From Pseudomonadota bacterium (GTDB lineage Bacteria > Desulfobacterota > Desulfarculia > Desulfarculales > Desulfarculaceae): 33,389 nt of DNA. Each line of letters starts with the position of its first letter. Within the stretch, counting starts at the first letter, position 1. The notes beneath the pieces are model-generated. The model did no database searches. It saw only the letters and a list, made by a program, of their open reading frames with translations, and was not told where the DNA came from. Of the stretch, positions 1 to 8,837 are shown piece after piece. The stretch is from NCBI GenBank assembly GCA_018819925.1, contig JAHJPG010000079.1:1-33389 (forward strand), written 5' to 3'. The position numbers and the translations under genes were made by a program.

Positions 1-23
1 GATTGCTATTTGATTGCTAGAGC

Positions 24-57
24 AAAAAGAAGGCTTAGGCGGTTTCGCCTAAGCCTT
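24..57 (-). terminator. Intrinsic terminator after tRNA-Thr
   Basis: A 12-bp perfect stem (30-41 pairing with 46-57) with a 4-nt loop is followed, on the minus strand, by five T residues (24-28). It lies directly downstream of the tRNA gene and ends its transcript. Confidence 0.85.
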
Positions 58-66
58 TGATATTGC

Positions 67-141
67 TGGAGCCGGCGGTAGGATTTGAACCAACGGCCTG
101 CTGATTACGAATCAGCTGCTCTACCCCTGAGCTACGCCGGC
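67..141 (-). tRNA. tRNA-Thr (anticodon CGT)
   Basis: Read on the minus strand this folds as a cloverleaf. The acceptor stem GCCGGCG pairs with CGCCGGC and is followed by the discriminator T and an encoded CCA (69-67). The D-arm carries GCTCAGGGGTAGAGC. The anticodon stem GCTGA/TCAGC encloses the loop TTCGTAA, giving anticodon CGT, which reads the threonine codon ACG. The T-arm has GGTTCAAATCC. An intrinsic terminator follows at once, so the gene probably forms the end of its own transcript. Confidence 0.95.
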
Positions 142-187
142 TTTTATGTTGCGAACCGGCCCGCCGGTAGCGGGCCCCGTGGCGCTT

Positions 188-1444
<1,257 letters not shown>

Positions 1445-1466
1445 TTATCAACTCCACTCAAGCGCT

Positions 1467-2639
1467 CTAGCCCTTGAGCCCAAAAAAGTCCCTGATATTT
1501 TCCACCCGGTCGGTCAACTCCCAAGTGAAGCCATCTTCTTCGCGGCCGAAGTGGCCGTAGGCGGCGGTCCTTTTGTAAACCGGCCGCTTGAGGTCCAGCT
1601 GATTAATCATCTGGGCGGGGCGGAAGTCAAAAAGTTTGCTCAGGCCGGCGGCGATCTTCTCTTCGGCGACTTTGCCTGTGCCAAAGGTGTTCACCAGGAT
1701 GGACACCGGCTCGGGCACGCCGATGGCGTAGGCCACCTGCACCTCGCACTTGTCGGCCAGGCCGGCGGCCACCAGGTTCTTGGCCACGTAGCGGGCGTAG
1801 TAGCTGCCCGAGCGGTCCACCTTGGAGGGGTCCTTGCCGCTGAAGCAGCCGCCGCCGTGGCTGCCCTGGCCGCCATAGGTGTCCACGATGATCTTGCGGC
1901 CGGTGAGCCCGCAGTCGCCGTGGGGGCCGCCCACCACGAAGCGGCCGGTGGTGTTGATGAACAGCTTGGTGTCGCCGTCGAACATCTCCGCGGGCAGCAC
2001 CTTTTTGATCACCTCGTTGATGATGGCGTCCTTGAGGGTGCTGTATTTCACGTCGGGGCTGTGCTGGGCGGCCACCACCACCGCCTCCACCCGTTTGGGT
2101 ACGCTGTTCTCGTACTGGATGGTCACCTGGGTCTTGCCGTCGGGGCGCAAGAAGCCCAGGGAGCCGTTCTTGCGAACCTTGGCCAGGCGGCGGGCCAACA
2201 GGTGGGCGTAATGAATGGGCGCTGGCATCAGCTCCAGGGTCTCGGTGCAGGCATAGCCGAACATGATTCCCTGGTCGCCGGCCCCCTGCTCGCCAAAGAG
2301 GCTGGTATCGGCGGTGACCCCCTGAGAGATGTCGGCCGACTGCTTGTCGATGCTGGTGAGCACCGCGCAGGTTTCCCAGTCAAAGCCCATGGAGGAGTTG
2401 GAGTAACCGATACCCTTGATGGTGTTGCGCACTATGTCGGGGATGTCCACGTATGTCTCGGTGGTTATCTCTCCGGCCACCATTGCCATGCCGGTGGTGA
2501 CCAATGTTTCGCAGGCCACCCTGGAATTGGGGTCGTCCTTGAGCATGGCGTCGAGGATGGCGTCGGAAATCTGATCCGCCACCTTGTCGGGGTGGCCCTC
2601 GGTCACCGATTCGCTGGAGAACAGATAATCGTAACCCAT
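1467..2639 (-). CDS. metK: S-adenosylmethionine synthetase
   Basis: Methionine adenosyltransferase makes SAM from methionine and ATP in the cytoplasm. The 390-residue protein has the normal bacterial length. It carries [11 protein letters not shown] (residues ~9-19, ATP/Mg site), the signature [12 protein letters not shown], the region [13 protein letters not shown], and [16 protein letters not shown] (P-loop-like phosphate binding). The ATG is preceded at good spacing by AGGAGG (2647-2652), which fixes the start. ahcY follows 22 nt downstream, a natural pairing of SAM synthesis with SAH removal. A consensus-like promoter with a palindromic spacer lies just upstream (2684-2712). No SAM riboswitch fold is visible in the short leader. 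Confidence 0.97.
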   Translation of the reverse strand: MGYDYLFSSESVTEGHPDKVADQISDAILDAMLKDDPNSRVACETLVTTGMAMVAGEITTETYVDIPDIVRNTIKGIGYSNSSMGFDWETCAVLTSIDKQSADISQGVTADTSLFGEQGAGDQGIMFGYACTETLELMPAPIHYAHLLARRLAKVRKNGSLGFLRPDGKTQVTIQYENSVPKRVEAVVVAAQHSPDVKYSTLKDAIINEVIKKVLPAEMFDGDTKLFINTTGRFVVGGPHGDCGLTGRKIIVDTYGGQGSHGGGCFSGKDPSKVDRSGSYYARYVAKNLVAAGLADKCEVQVAYAIGVPEPVSILVNTFGTGKVAEEKIAAGLSKLFDFRPAQMINQLDLKRPVYKRTAAYGHFGREEDGFTWELTDRVENIRDFFGLKG

Positions 2640-2683
2640 CCCTAAAGCCTCCTTTTTTGCCTCGTAATTTTAATGAGCTAAGA

Positions 2684-2712
2684 ATTAAACCACCCGGGTG
2701 GGGGGTTGTCAA
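2684..2712 (-). promoter_or_regulatory. metK promoter with palindromic spacer
   Basis: On the minus strand TTGACA (2712-2707) is separated by exactly 17 nt from TTTAAT (2689-2684), a good sigma70-type promoter about 45 nt upstream of the metK ATG. The spacer contains the perfect palindrome CCACCCGGGTGG (2690-2701), placed where a bound repressor would block RNA polymerase. The promoter call is direct. The operator role is an inference; control of SAM-cycle genes by SahR-type ArsR-family repressors is known in Proteobacteria, but I cannot match the motif. Confidence 0.65.
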
Positions 2713-2756
2713 CAAGGACGGGGCCGGTGGCGCCCAGGGCAGGCGCGGCCCGGCTT

Positions 2757-3107
2757 TTACCTCACGGTCCGGGCGCTTAGAGGGATCGTCCCCATGTTGT
2801 AGATAACCAGGGTGCGGGGGGCGAAAAGGTTGCCTTGGCCGTCCTTGGCCCGTGGGGGCGAAAAAATGAGCGCCTCGCCGGGGTTGAGCCCGGCCGCGAT
2901 CTGGCGGGGAGACGCCGGCCCCGAATACAGCCAGAAACCCAGCACCGTGGCCCCCTGCTGCTGGTTCAGGTTGACCACCTCCACCGGGGCGGGGGCCGGT
3001 TCCATGGCCAGGCTGCACTGGCCGCCCGGGGGAACGACGCACTGGCCGGCCCAGGCGGGGACGGCCAGGAGGATCAGCATGCTTATGACCGGCAATAGAC
3101 GTTTCAT
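2757..3107 (-). CDS. Small exported protein, function unknown
   Basis: A 116-residue protein with a clear Sec signal peptide: basic MKR start, hydrophobic core LLPVISMLILLAVP and an AWA cleavage site, leaving about 95 mature residues. The mature part has two early cysteines (GQC and QC), a Pro-rich EPAPAPVEVV stretch and a beta-rich remainder with NLNQQQGATVLGFWLY and LVIYNMGTIPLSART. It looks like a small periplasmic beta-domain protein. I do not recognise the family. An in-frame ATG nine codons upstream (3134) is an alternative start; neither has a strong ribosome-binding site. It sits between panD and metK on the same strand and has no evident functional link to them. Confidence 0.6.
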   Translation of the reverse strand: MKRLLPVISMLILLAVPAWAGQCVVPPGGQCSLAMEPAPAPVEVVNLNQQQGATVLGFWLYSGPASPRQIAAGLNPGEALIFSPPRAKDGQGNLFAPRTLVIYNMGTIPLSARTVR

Positions 3108-3170
3108 GGGCGCGTTCAACCTGGAGTTGTCCATTTGGTTAATTCCAGGCCCGCCGGTCCCGGCGGGCCA

Positions 3171-3198
3171 AGAAAGAGGCGGCCAAAGGCCAGCCGCC
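3171..3198 (-). terminator. Intrinsic terminator after panD
   Basis: GGCGGC (3178-3183) pairs with GCCGCC (3193-3198), with partial extra pairing in the loop. On the minus strand the stem is followed by the T-rich tract TCTTTCT. It lies about 45 nt downstream of the panD stop. A second GC-rich hairpin without a T-run (about 3148-3169) follows. Confidence 0.5.
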
Positions 3199-3242
3199 GC
3201 TCTCCGGAGAGAAACGGCGGCCATATGGGGGGGAGAAGCGGC

Positions 3243-3632
3243 TTACTGGGCCACGCGGAGCCCGTGCTGCTCCTCCCGGGTGATCTTGACGATCTTGTTG
3301 TCCTCGCCCAGGAGCACGGCCAGGGGCTGGTGCTTGGCCAACTCGGCCTCGTCCAGCCAACAGGTGGTGACGATGATGATCTTGTCGCCCACCTCTCCCT
3401 TGCGGGCCGCCGCCCCGTTGAGGCAAAACACCCCGCTGCCCCGGGGGCCGGGGATGATGTAGGTCTCGAAGCGCTCGCCGTTGTTGATGTTATAGACCTG
3501 AATCATCTCGTTGGGAATCATCTCGGCCGCGTCCATGAGGTCCCGGTCCACCGAGAGGCTGCCCTCGTAGTGCAGTTCGGCCTGGGTCACCGTTGCCCGG
3601 TGCAGCTTGGATTTGAACATATGGCGTTGCAT
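3243..3632 (-). CDS. panD: Aspartate 1-decarboxylase
   Basis: Pyruvoyl-dependent enzyme that makes beta-alanine from L-aspartate for pantothenate. The 129-residue proenzyme contains the self-cleavage site YEGS. With this start the cleaved bond is Gly24-Ser25, the same numbering as the E. coli enzyme, and Ser25 would become the pyruvoyl group. Other family landmarks are the N-terminal KSKLHRATVT, the YNINNGERFETY segment and NGAAARKGEVGD. The ATG is preceded by GAGGA five bases away, which favours it over the internal ATG at 3620. It starts 8 nt after panC, so beta-alanine synthesis and its condensation with pantoate are co-expressed. Confidence 0.95.
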   Translation of the reverse strand: MQRHMFKSKLHRATVTQAELHYEGSLSVDRDLMDAAEMIPNEMIQVYNINNGERFETYIIPGPRGSGVFCLNGAAARKGEVGDKIIIVTTCWLDEAELAKHQPLAVLLGEDNKIVKITREEQHGLRVAQ

Positions 3633-3640
3633 TATCGTCC

Positions 3641-4549
3641 TCAGTTCAGGTCGTCGTTGTCTATCAAACGGGTGGCGCCCAACCATACGGCCAGGGCCAT
3701 GCGGGCCGGCCCCTCCAACTTGGCCAGGGGCGCCAGGTTCTCGGCGTCCACCACCTCCAAGTATTCCAAACGGGCCTCGGGCACTCCTTCCACCAACCGG
3801 GCGGCGGCGGTCTTTATCTTTTCCACGTCGCGCTCCCCGGCCCGGGCCAACTCTTGGGCCTTGTCCAGGGCCCGGCGCAGGCACAGGGCCTGTTCGCGCT
3901 GGGCGGGGCTCAGATGCACGTTGCGGCTGCTCATGGCCAAACCGTCGGCCTCGCGCAGGGTGGGCCGCCCCTCCACTTCTATATCCATATTAAGATCGGC
4001 GGCCATGCGCTGCACGATCTTGAGCTGCTGATAGTCCTTTTGCCCGAAAACCGCCAAGTGGGGCATCACCGCCCCGAAGAGCTTGGCCACCACCGTGGTC
4101 ACTCCGTCGAAGTGCCCCGGTCGGTGGGCCCCGCAAAGCCCGGCCCCGAGCCCGGACACGCTCACCTTGGTGGCGAAGCCATCGGGATACATGGCCGGCG
4201 CGGTGGGGGCGTAGATGGCGTCCACGCCGTGCTCGGCGCAAAGGGCGTAGTCGGCCTCCCAGGTGCGGGGATAGGCATCCAAGTCCGCGTCCCGATCGAA
4301 CTGCAAGGGGTTCACGAAGATGCTCACCACCAGGAATTCGGCCTTGCCCCGGGCGTGGTCCACCAGGGACAGGTGCCCCGCGTGCAGGGCCCCCATGGTG
4401 GGCACCAGGGCGATGCGCTTGCCCCCCGCGCGCACCTGGGCGCTCAGGGCATGCATGTCCTCGGGCGTACGTATGACTTGCGGTTGCTTTGGCACGCTCT
4501 CGTCCCGGTCGCTTTCGGCGATCCAAGCGGTTGCGGTTGAGGCCGTCAT
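3641..4549 (-). CDS. panC: Pantothenate synthetase (pantoate--beta-alanine ligase)
   Basis: ATP-dependent ligase that joins pantoate to beta-alanine through a pantoyl-adenylate. Nucleotidyl-transferase landmarks are visible: PTMGALHAGHLSL (the HIGH-type ATP motif), FVNPLQF, the GQKDYQQL lysine loop and SSRNVHLS (KMSKS-like position). The protein is 302 residues from the ATG at 4549. The family is usually near 283, and an in-frame GTG at 4495 would give 284 residues with a normal N-terminus, so the first 18 residues may not be translated; neither start has a convincing ribosome-binding site. It is the first gene of a panC-panD operon. The neighbouring plus-strand island begins immediately upstream. 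Confidence 0.93.
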   Translation of the reverse strand: MTASTATAWIAESDRDESVPKQPQVIRTPEDMHALSAQVRAGGKRIALVPTMGALHAGHLSLVDHARGKAEFLVVSIFVNPLQFDRDADLDAYPRTWEADYALCAEHGVDAIYAPTAPAMYPDGFATKVSVSGLGAGLCGAHRPGHFDGVTTVVAKLFGAVMPHLAVFGQKDYQQLKIVQRMAADLNMDIEVEGRPTLREADGLAMSSRNVHLSPAQREQALCLRRALDKAQELARAGERDVEKIKTAAARLVEGVPEARLEYLEVVDAENLAPLAKLEGPARMALAVWLGATRLIDNDDLN

Positions 4550-4870
4550 CGGCGGCGCTTTTCGGCCTGCCCGTAGCCCTCTGGGGCTCTCAAGCGGCCG
4601 CGCGGCCAATGCCGGCCTGGGAAAAACAATCTAATGGGTAGCACAGGGTGGGGAGGCTGTCAAGTAAGGGCCCGCTACCGAGATTACGGGACACAGCCGC
4701 AGGTCTTGGATGTTTGACGATCAATAGGAACCCCATACCTATCCGAGGCATTTGGCTAACTGAAATTCGATCATACCGCCGCACACGCCCCACTGTCGGG
4801 CATACGTGTTTTATCGTTTATATGACACCATCCGTTGTGCTAAACTTCGTGGCGAATACAGGATGTAGCG
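4550..4870. other. Intergenic left flank of the R-M island
   Basis: No convincing gene. The first ~85 bases are GC-rich leader sequence of panC. From about 4634 composition drops visibly and becomes mixed, as in the three genes to the right, so the compositional edge of the island lies near here. A weak ribosome-binding site (AGGA, about 10 nt before the ATG) precedes vsr. I found no integrase, no tRNA target and no convincing direct repeat shared with the right edge near 7310-7346. Confidence 0.5.
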
Positions 4871-5275
4871 ATGGACACACTAACGCCGGAGGAACGTAGC
4901 GAGCGGATGTCTCGCATCCGCGACAAGGGCTCCAAAGCCGAGATGGCCGTGAGAAGACTCATACACGGTATGGGGTACCGCTACAGGCTTCATGCTCGGG
5001 ACCTCCCAGGGACACCCGACTTGGTGTTTCGGTCTCGCAAAAAAGTTGTTTTCGTTCATGGCTGTTTTTGGCACGGGCACAAGTGTAAGTTGGGGCGGAT
5101 GCCAAAATCCAAGAAAGAATTTTGGGGCAACAAGATAGGCTCCAACAAGGCTAGAGATATCAAGGTGCTGGATCAATTGCGGGAGATGGGTTGGTCTTGC
5201 CTGGTGATTTGGGAATGCCAAATCCGCGAGATGGATAAAATTTCCACGATAACTAAGGCTTTTTTAAGTGAATAG
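4871..5275 (+). CDS. vsr: Very short patch repair (Vsr) endonuclease
   Basis: Vsr enzymes nick next to T:G mismatches that arise when the 5-methylcytosine made by a companion methyltransferase deaminates. The 134-residue protein has the full family pattern: the N-terminal helix RSERMSRIRDKGSKAEMAVRRL, GYRYRLHARDLPGTPDLVF with the catalytic aspartate of PGTPD, VVFVHGCFWHGHKC (zinc/active-site Cys and His residues), and the W-C-x(11)-W-E-C closing region near the C-terminus. It overlaps the downstream methyltransferase by 8 nt, so the two are translationally coupled, and it probably repairs lesions at that enzyme's own target site. Composition is lower in GC than the flanking housekeeping genes, which suggests acquisition by transfer. 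Confidence 0.95.
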   Translation: MDTLTPEERSERMSRIRDKGSKAEMAVRRLIHGMGYRYRLHARDLPGTPDLVFRSRKKVVFVHGCFWHGHKCKLGRMPKSKKEFWGNKIGSNKARDIKVLDQLREMGWSCLVIWECQIREMDKISTITKAFLSE

Positions 5276-6464
5276 CGTTGAGCTTTTCACGGGTGCCGGT
5301 GGGCTCGCGCTTGGAGTTGCCGAGGCGGGCTTCTCCCATTCCATGGTCGTTGAATGGGATGACCAAGCTTACGGAACCCTCGTTGCCAACCAGTCCGGGG
5401 GAATTGGTCACCTTGCGAATTGGCGCATTGTCCACGACGACGTGCGCACGGTCTCCTTCGAAGGAGTCCCCAGGGATATAGACCTGGTCGCCGGAGGGCC
5501 TCCCTGCCAGCCATTTTCCATTGGTGGAAAGCATAGGGGACCTGGGGACCACCGAGACATGTGGGCCGGCGCCATTCGCGCCGTTAGCGAGTTAAAACCA
5601 CGCGCGTTTCTGTTTGAAAACGTAAAGGGACTGGTCCGCAAGGCGTTCGCGGATTACCTGAGCTACGTTCTTCTGCATTTGGAGTGGCCGAACATGGCTC
5701 CCAGAAAAGATGAACCGTGGCAGGAACACTTAGTTAGGCTAAGACGGCATCATGCCTCGCAGGGCCTAGGGAACCAAGGTCTTAGGTACAAAGTCACCTC
5801 GCACCAAGTAAACGCCGCCGACCATGGCGCGCCCCAGAAGCGGGAACGGGTGATCCTTATTGGGTTTAGGTCGGACCTCGATATTAGCTGGGATTTTCCT
5901 TCTCCAACCCACTCTCGTGAACGGCTGCTGTGGGACAAGTGGGGCACGGGTGACTACTGGGAACGTCACAAGGTCCCCAGGAACATGCGTGGTCAACCAG
6001 GGCCGAACGATGCCAGATTAATCGAAAGGCTCCAAGCGCGGGGCATGAGTCCTCATTCCCTTCCCTGGGTGACCGTGCGGGACGCCATTGTAGACCTGCC
6101 CAGGCCCACTCGAAGCGAAAAGGGGGGCATTTCCTGCCACGTCTTTCAGCCAGGAGCCCGGGTTTACGTGGGGCATACGGGGAGCCCGCCCGATGAGCCA
6201 GCCAAGGCTTTGAAGGCCGGCGACCATGGCGTACCTGGTGGAGAGAACATGATCGCGCACCCCAACGGAAAGGTCAGATATTTCACGGTCAGGGAGTCGG
6301 CTAGGCTCCAGGGTTTCCCAGATGAATATCGTTTTCCCTGGGCCTGGACGGTTGCCATGCGTCAGCTTGGCAACGCGGTTCCCGTGCAACTAGCAAAGGC
6401 GTTGGCCACCAGCATCGCCGATGCTCTCGGCTCCCAGGATTCCAGAGAACGGCAGGCTGCTTAA
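5268..6464 (+). CDS. DNA (cytosine-5-)-methyltransferase
   Basis: A C5-cytosine methyltransferase, the protective part of a type II restriction-modification system. All main motifs are present in order in 398 residues: I, ELFTGAGGLALGVAEAGF near the N-terminus (SAM binding); IV, GGPPCQPFS with the catalytic cysteine near residue 80; VI, FENVKG; VIII, QKRERVILIG; IX, RESARLQGFP; X, RQLGNAVPV. The target-recognition region between VIII and IX is fairly long. It starts at a GTG inside the end of vsr, and its TAA stop overlaps the ATG of the endonuclease by one base, so the three genes form one tightly coupled unit. The sequence specificity cannot be read from the sequence. Confidence 0.95.
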   Translation: MNSVELFTGAGGLALGVAEAGFSHSMVVEWDDQAYGTLVANQSGGIGHLANWRIVHDDVRTVSFEGVPRDIDLVAGGPPCQPFSIGGKHRGPGDHRDMWAGAIRAVSELKPRAFLFENVKGLVRKAFADYLSYVLLHLEWPNMAPRKDEPWQEHLVRLRRHHASQGLGNQGLRYKVTSHQVNAADHGAPQKRERVILIGFRSDLDISWDFPSPTHSRERLLWDKWGTGDYWERHKVPRNMRGQPGPNDARLIERLQARGMSPHSLPWVTVRDAIVDLPRPTRSEKGGISCHVFQPGARVYVGHTGSPPDEPAKALKAGDHGVPGGENMIAHPNGKVRYFTVRESARLQGFPDEYRFPWAWTVAMRQLGNAVPVQLAKALATSIADALGSQDSRERQAA

Positions 6465-7306
6465 TGGTTAGCGATAACATGCCCTCCGTAAATGACCAGG
6501 AGAACATCCCTGGGTACAAAGAATATGAATTGGATGTCGAACAAATACTTAGGAATGAATTGCCCGGCTTCTTCGAGGGAATCCCACCCGCCGCGCTAAC
6601 CATGAAAAATATCGTCGCCATCCCTAGGCACGCCAAGGGCGCCTATTTGCTTCTCCACAATGGATCCCCGGTATATGCCGGCAAGACAGATACACGCCAC
6701 GGCTTTCGAGACAGACTGAAACGTCACCATGGAACCCTTGCCCATCGCGTTGGACTAGATCCAGGGGATGTTTCATTCAAGGCAGCCAGGGTCATGGTGT
6801 TTTCAAATTTCGATGTCGAGGCGATCCTGATTAACGAAATGCGCAAGAGGCTTCCTGGTTCACTACCCTGGAACGATTCTGGTTTTGGCTCCAACGATCC
6901 CGGACACAGGAGGGAAGGTCAGGAGCCGGCTAAATTCGATCTGGAGTGGCCAGTAGACGTGGATAGGCACCTCGACTGGATAAAACCAGGCAGCCATAAC
7001 CTAAGCGGCCTCTTGGCCCTCCTTAAAAACAGGCTTCCCTATTTGTTGCGGTACCAACCACAACTGGTCAATCGAAAGAGCAAAAAGGGAGCCTCCCCGG
7101 CGAGCGATCCGTTCCGCGAGGTTAGAGAAACCATGGTGTGCCTCTCTGATGCCCCGATAAGCACCAAATCGGTATTGAAGGCTGTGATCGACACATTACC
7201 AGCCAATCAATGGCAAGCCACGATATTCCCTAACCGTGCAATTCTGTACCGAGCGATAGAGAACTATAGATACGCAACTGATATTATAAGAAAAAAACAA
7301 AGCTAA
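6464..7306 (+). CDS. GIY-YIG restriction endonuclease, Eco29kI-like
   Basis: The likely cutting subunit of the adjacent methyltransferase's system. The N-terminal half carries a GIY-YIG nuclease core: GAYLLL (Y61), VYAGK (Y71), the RDRLKRHH helix (R82/R84, H88/H89) and the FDVEAILINE helix with the metal-binding Glu119. The later WNDSGFGSNDPG segment matches the WN...GFGNxDPG region typical of the Eco29kI family, as far as I recall it. The protein is 280 residues, while Eco29kI is about 214. The surplus is a C-terminal ~90-residue segment (from about 190) that I do not recognise. It overlaps the methyltransferase stop by one base. An internal ATG at codon 6 is an alternative start. Confidence 0.8.
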   Translation: MVSDNMPSVNDQENIPGYKEYELDVEQILRNELPGFFEGIPPAALTMKNIVAIPRHAKGAYLLLHNGSPVYAGKTDTRHGFRDRLKRHHGTLAHRVGLDPGDVSFKAARVMVFSNFDVEAILINEMRKRLPGSLPWNDSGFGSNDPGHRREGQEPAKFDLEWPVDVDRHLDWIKPGSHNLSGLLALLKNRLPYLLRYQPQLVNRKSKKGASPASDPFREVRETMVCLSDAPISTKSVLKAVIDTLPANQWQATIFPNRAILYRAIENYRYATDIIRKKQS

Positions 7307-7346
7307 CTAGACCCGTTTCATTTTATGGGGGTTGTCCCCCCGCTAC

Positions 7347-7910
7347 TTAAAACGGCTCCAGCACCAGCTCCTGGCCCGGCTTCAGGTCCACCTGGCGGAT
7401 TCTGCGCGCATCCAGGATATAGATGATGGCGCTCTGGCTGCGCCAGCGGGGCTCGTAGTCGCGTATCACCTCCCCTTCCTTGGTGCGGCGGTAGGTGTAG
7501 GGGTCGCCCACCTGCTCTTCCCAGGTGCGGTTTACAAAGGCCTCCAGGCGCAGGCGCAACTCTTGGGCCCCGGGCGGGGCCAAAAACACCCGCCGGCCGG
7601 CAAATTTGTAGCCGTCGGGCAGCTCGGGCTGGCCGGGGGCCACCGGCAAGCGCCGCCAGGAGCCGTCGGTTTGCTTTTGCTGGGCGGAGAGTTCCCAAAA
7701 GGGCCCCAGGAAGTTGTCGAAACGCACCCAGGCCCCGGGGAAGGGTCCTTGCTGGGTCATGGCCTGGCGCACCTGACCGTAATCCAGGGTGCGCTGGGCG
7801 GCCACCACCACCCGGGCGGGGTTGGGCCCGGGATCCACCGCCGGCCCCATGCAGGCCGCCGCCAAGACCAGCAGCCCCAGCACCATGAATGTTTGCAGGC
7901 GTTGCGGCAA
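7347..7910 (-). CDS. Predicted lipoprotein, function unknown
   Basis: A 187-residue protein with a type II signal peptide: short basic MPQR, hydrophobic core MVLGLLVL and lipobox LAAAC near residue 20, so it should be lipid-anchored on the periplasmic side of a membrane. The start is a TTG, but a near-perfect Shine-Dalgarno (GGAGGTGA) lies just before it, which supports that codon. The mature part has a VRFDNFLGPFWELSAQQ segment and a beta-rich body ending in LKPGQELVLEPF. I do not recognise the family. It is 81 nt downstream of rsmA on the same strand. Its 3' end abuts the lower-GC restriction island. Confidence 0.7.
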   Translation of the reverse strand: MPQRLQTFMVLGLLVLAAACMGPAVDPGPNPARVVVAAQRTLDYGQVRQAMTQQGPFPGAWVRFDNFLGPFWELSAQQKQTDGSWRRLPVAPGQPELPDGYKFAGRRVFLAPPGAQELRLRLEAFVNRTWEEQVGDPYTYRRTKEGEVIRDYEPRWRSQSAIIYILDARRIRQVDLKPGQELVLEPF

Positions 7911-7991
7911 AAATCACCTCCCCCGCCGCTGGGGCGGGACGCGGCTCCCTCAGTGATTATTGTGGCACAAACCGGCGGGGCGATACAGGGC

Positions 7992-8837
7992 TCAGGCGGG
8001 CTCCAGGGCCCGGGCCACGGCGGCGAATTCGGCGATGGTCAGGGTTTCGGCCCGGCGGGTGGGATCGATGCCCAGCCCTTGCAGTGCCTGAGTCACCCCG
8101 GCCCGCTCCCGGCGCAGGCCGCCGGCCAGGCTGTTGGCCAGGGTCTTGCGCCGCTGGCTGAAGGCGGCCTTCACCACACGGGCGTAGGCTTCCTGGGCTT
8201 GCGGGCTCTCCAGAAGGGCGGCGGGGGTGGCCAAGGGCTCCAGATGCACCACCTGGCTGGTCACATCGGGGCGGGGGAAAAACTGGTTAGGCCCCACCTC
8301 CATGCCCTGACTCACCGCGCACCAGGTCTGGACCAGCACCGACATGCGGCCCCAGTCCTTGCCCCCCGGCCCACTCAGCAGGCGCCGGGCCAGTTCTTTT
8401 TGCAGCATGAGGGTGGCCCGCCGCCAGTGCCGGCGGTTGTCCAGAAGCTTGAAAAGCAGGGGGCTGCTGATGGCGTAGGGCAGGTTGCCGGCCACCACCA
8501 GGGGGCCTGCCGCCTCGGCGGCCAAGGCGGCCCAATCCAACTCCAGGGCGTCGGCCAGCATGGGCTCCACGTTGGCGACGCCCGCCTGGGCCAGCACCTC
8601 CTCCAGGGCGGCGAAGATGCCCCGGTCCACCTCCACGGCCTTCACCCGGGCCGCCGAGGCGGCCAGGGGCAGGGTCAGGGCTCCCAGGCCCGCCCCGATC
8701 TCCACCACCGTGTCCGTGGGCCCGGCCCCGGCGCTGGCGGCGATGGCTGCGGCGGTGGCCGGCTGCACCAGGTAGTTCTGGCCGCGTTTCTTGCCGGCGC
8801 GCAGGCCGTGGGCCTTGAGCAGGGCCGCCGGATGCAT
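7992..8837 (-). CDS. rsmA: 16S rRNA dimethyladenosine transferase
   Basis: RsmA/KsgA dimethylates two adjacent adenosines in the 3'-terminal helix of 16S rRNA late in small-subunit assembly. The 281-residue protein has the usual length and motifs: KKRGQNYLV at the N-terminus, the SAM motif VVEIGAGLGALTLPL near residue 44, and the catalytic NLPYAISSPLLFKLL (motif IV, NLPY). A family-typical C-terminal helical domain follows. Its ATG overlaps the tsaD stop by one base, indicating translational coupling within an fbp-tsaD-rsmA transcript. Both neighbours modify RNA of the translation machinery. Confidence 0.96.
   Translation of the reverse strand: MHPAALLKAHGLRAGKKRGQNYLVQPATAAAIAASAGAGPTDTVVEIGAGLGALTLPLAASAARVKAVEVDRGIFAALEEVLAQAGVANVEPMLADALELDWAALAAEAAGPLVVAGNLPYAISSPLLFKLLDNRRHWRRATLMLQKELARRLLSGPGGKDWGRMSVLVQTWCAVSQGMEVGPNQFFPRPDVTSQVVHLEPLATPAALLESPQAQEAYARVVKAAFSQRRKTLANSLAGGLRRERAGVTQALQGLGIDPTRRAETLTIAEFAAVARALEPA

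Noticed and set aside
2640-2756. SAM riboswitch upstream of metK
   Set aside because: The distance from promoter to start codon is only about 45 nt and no SAM-I or SAM-II stems are visible.
4648-4899. Small plus-strand open frame before vsr
   Set aside because: It overlaps the vsr start, has no ribosome-binding site and no recognisable protein features.
6464-7306. GIY-YIG protein as a homing endonuclease
   Set aside because: It is translationally coupled to a methyltransferase and carries the Eco29kI-type WN...GFG-NDPG region; no intron or intein is nearby.
4634-7346. Direct repeats or att sites bounding the R-M island
   Set aside because: The best shared string between the edges (CCCGCTAC) is only 8 nt and likely chance; no integrase is present.
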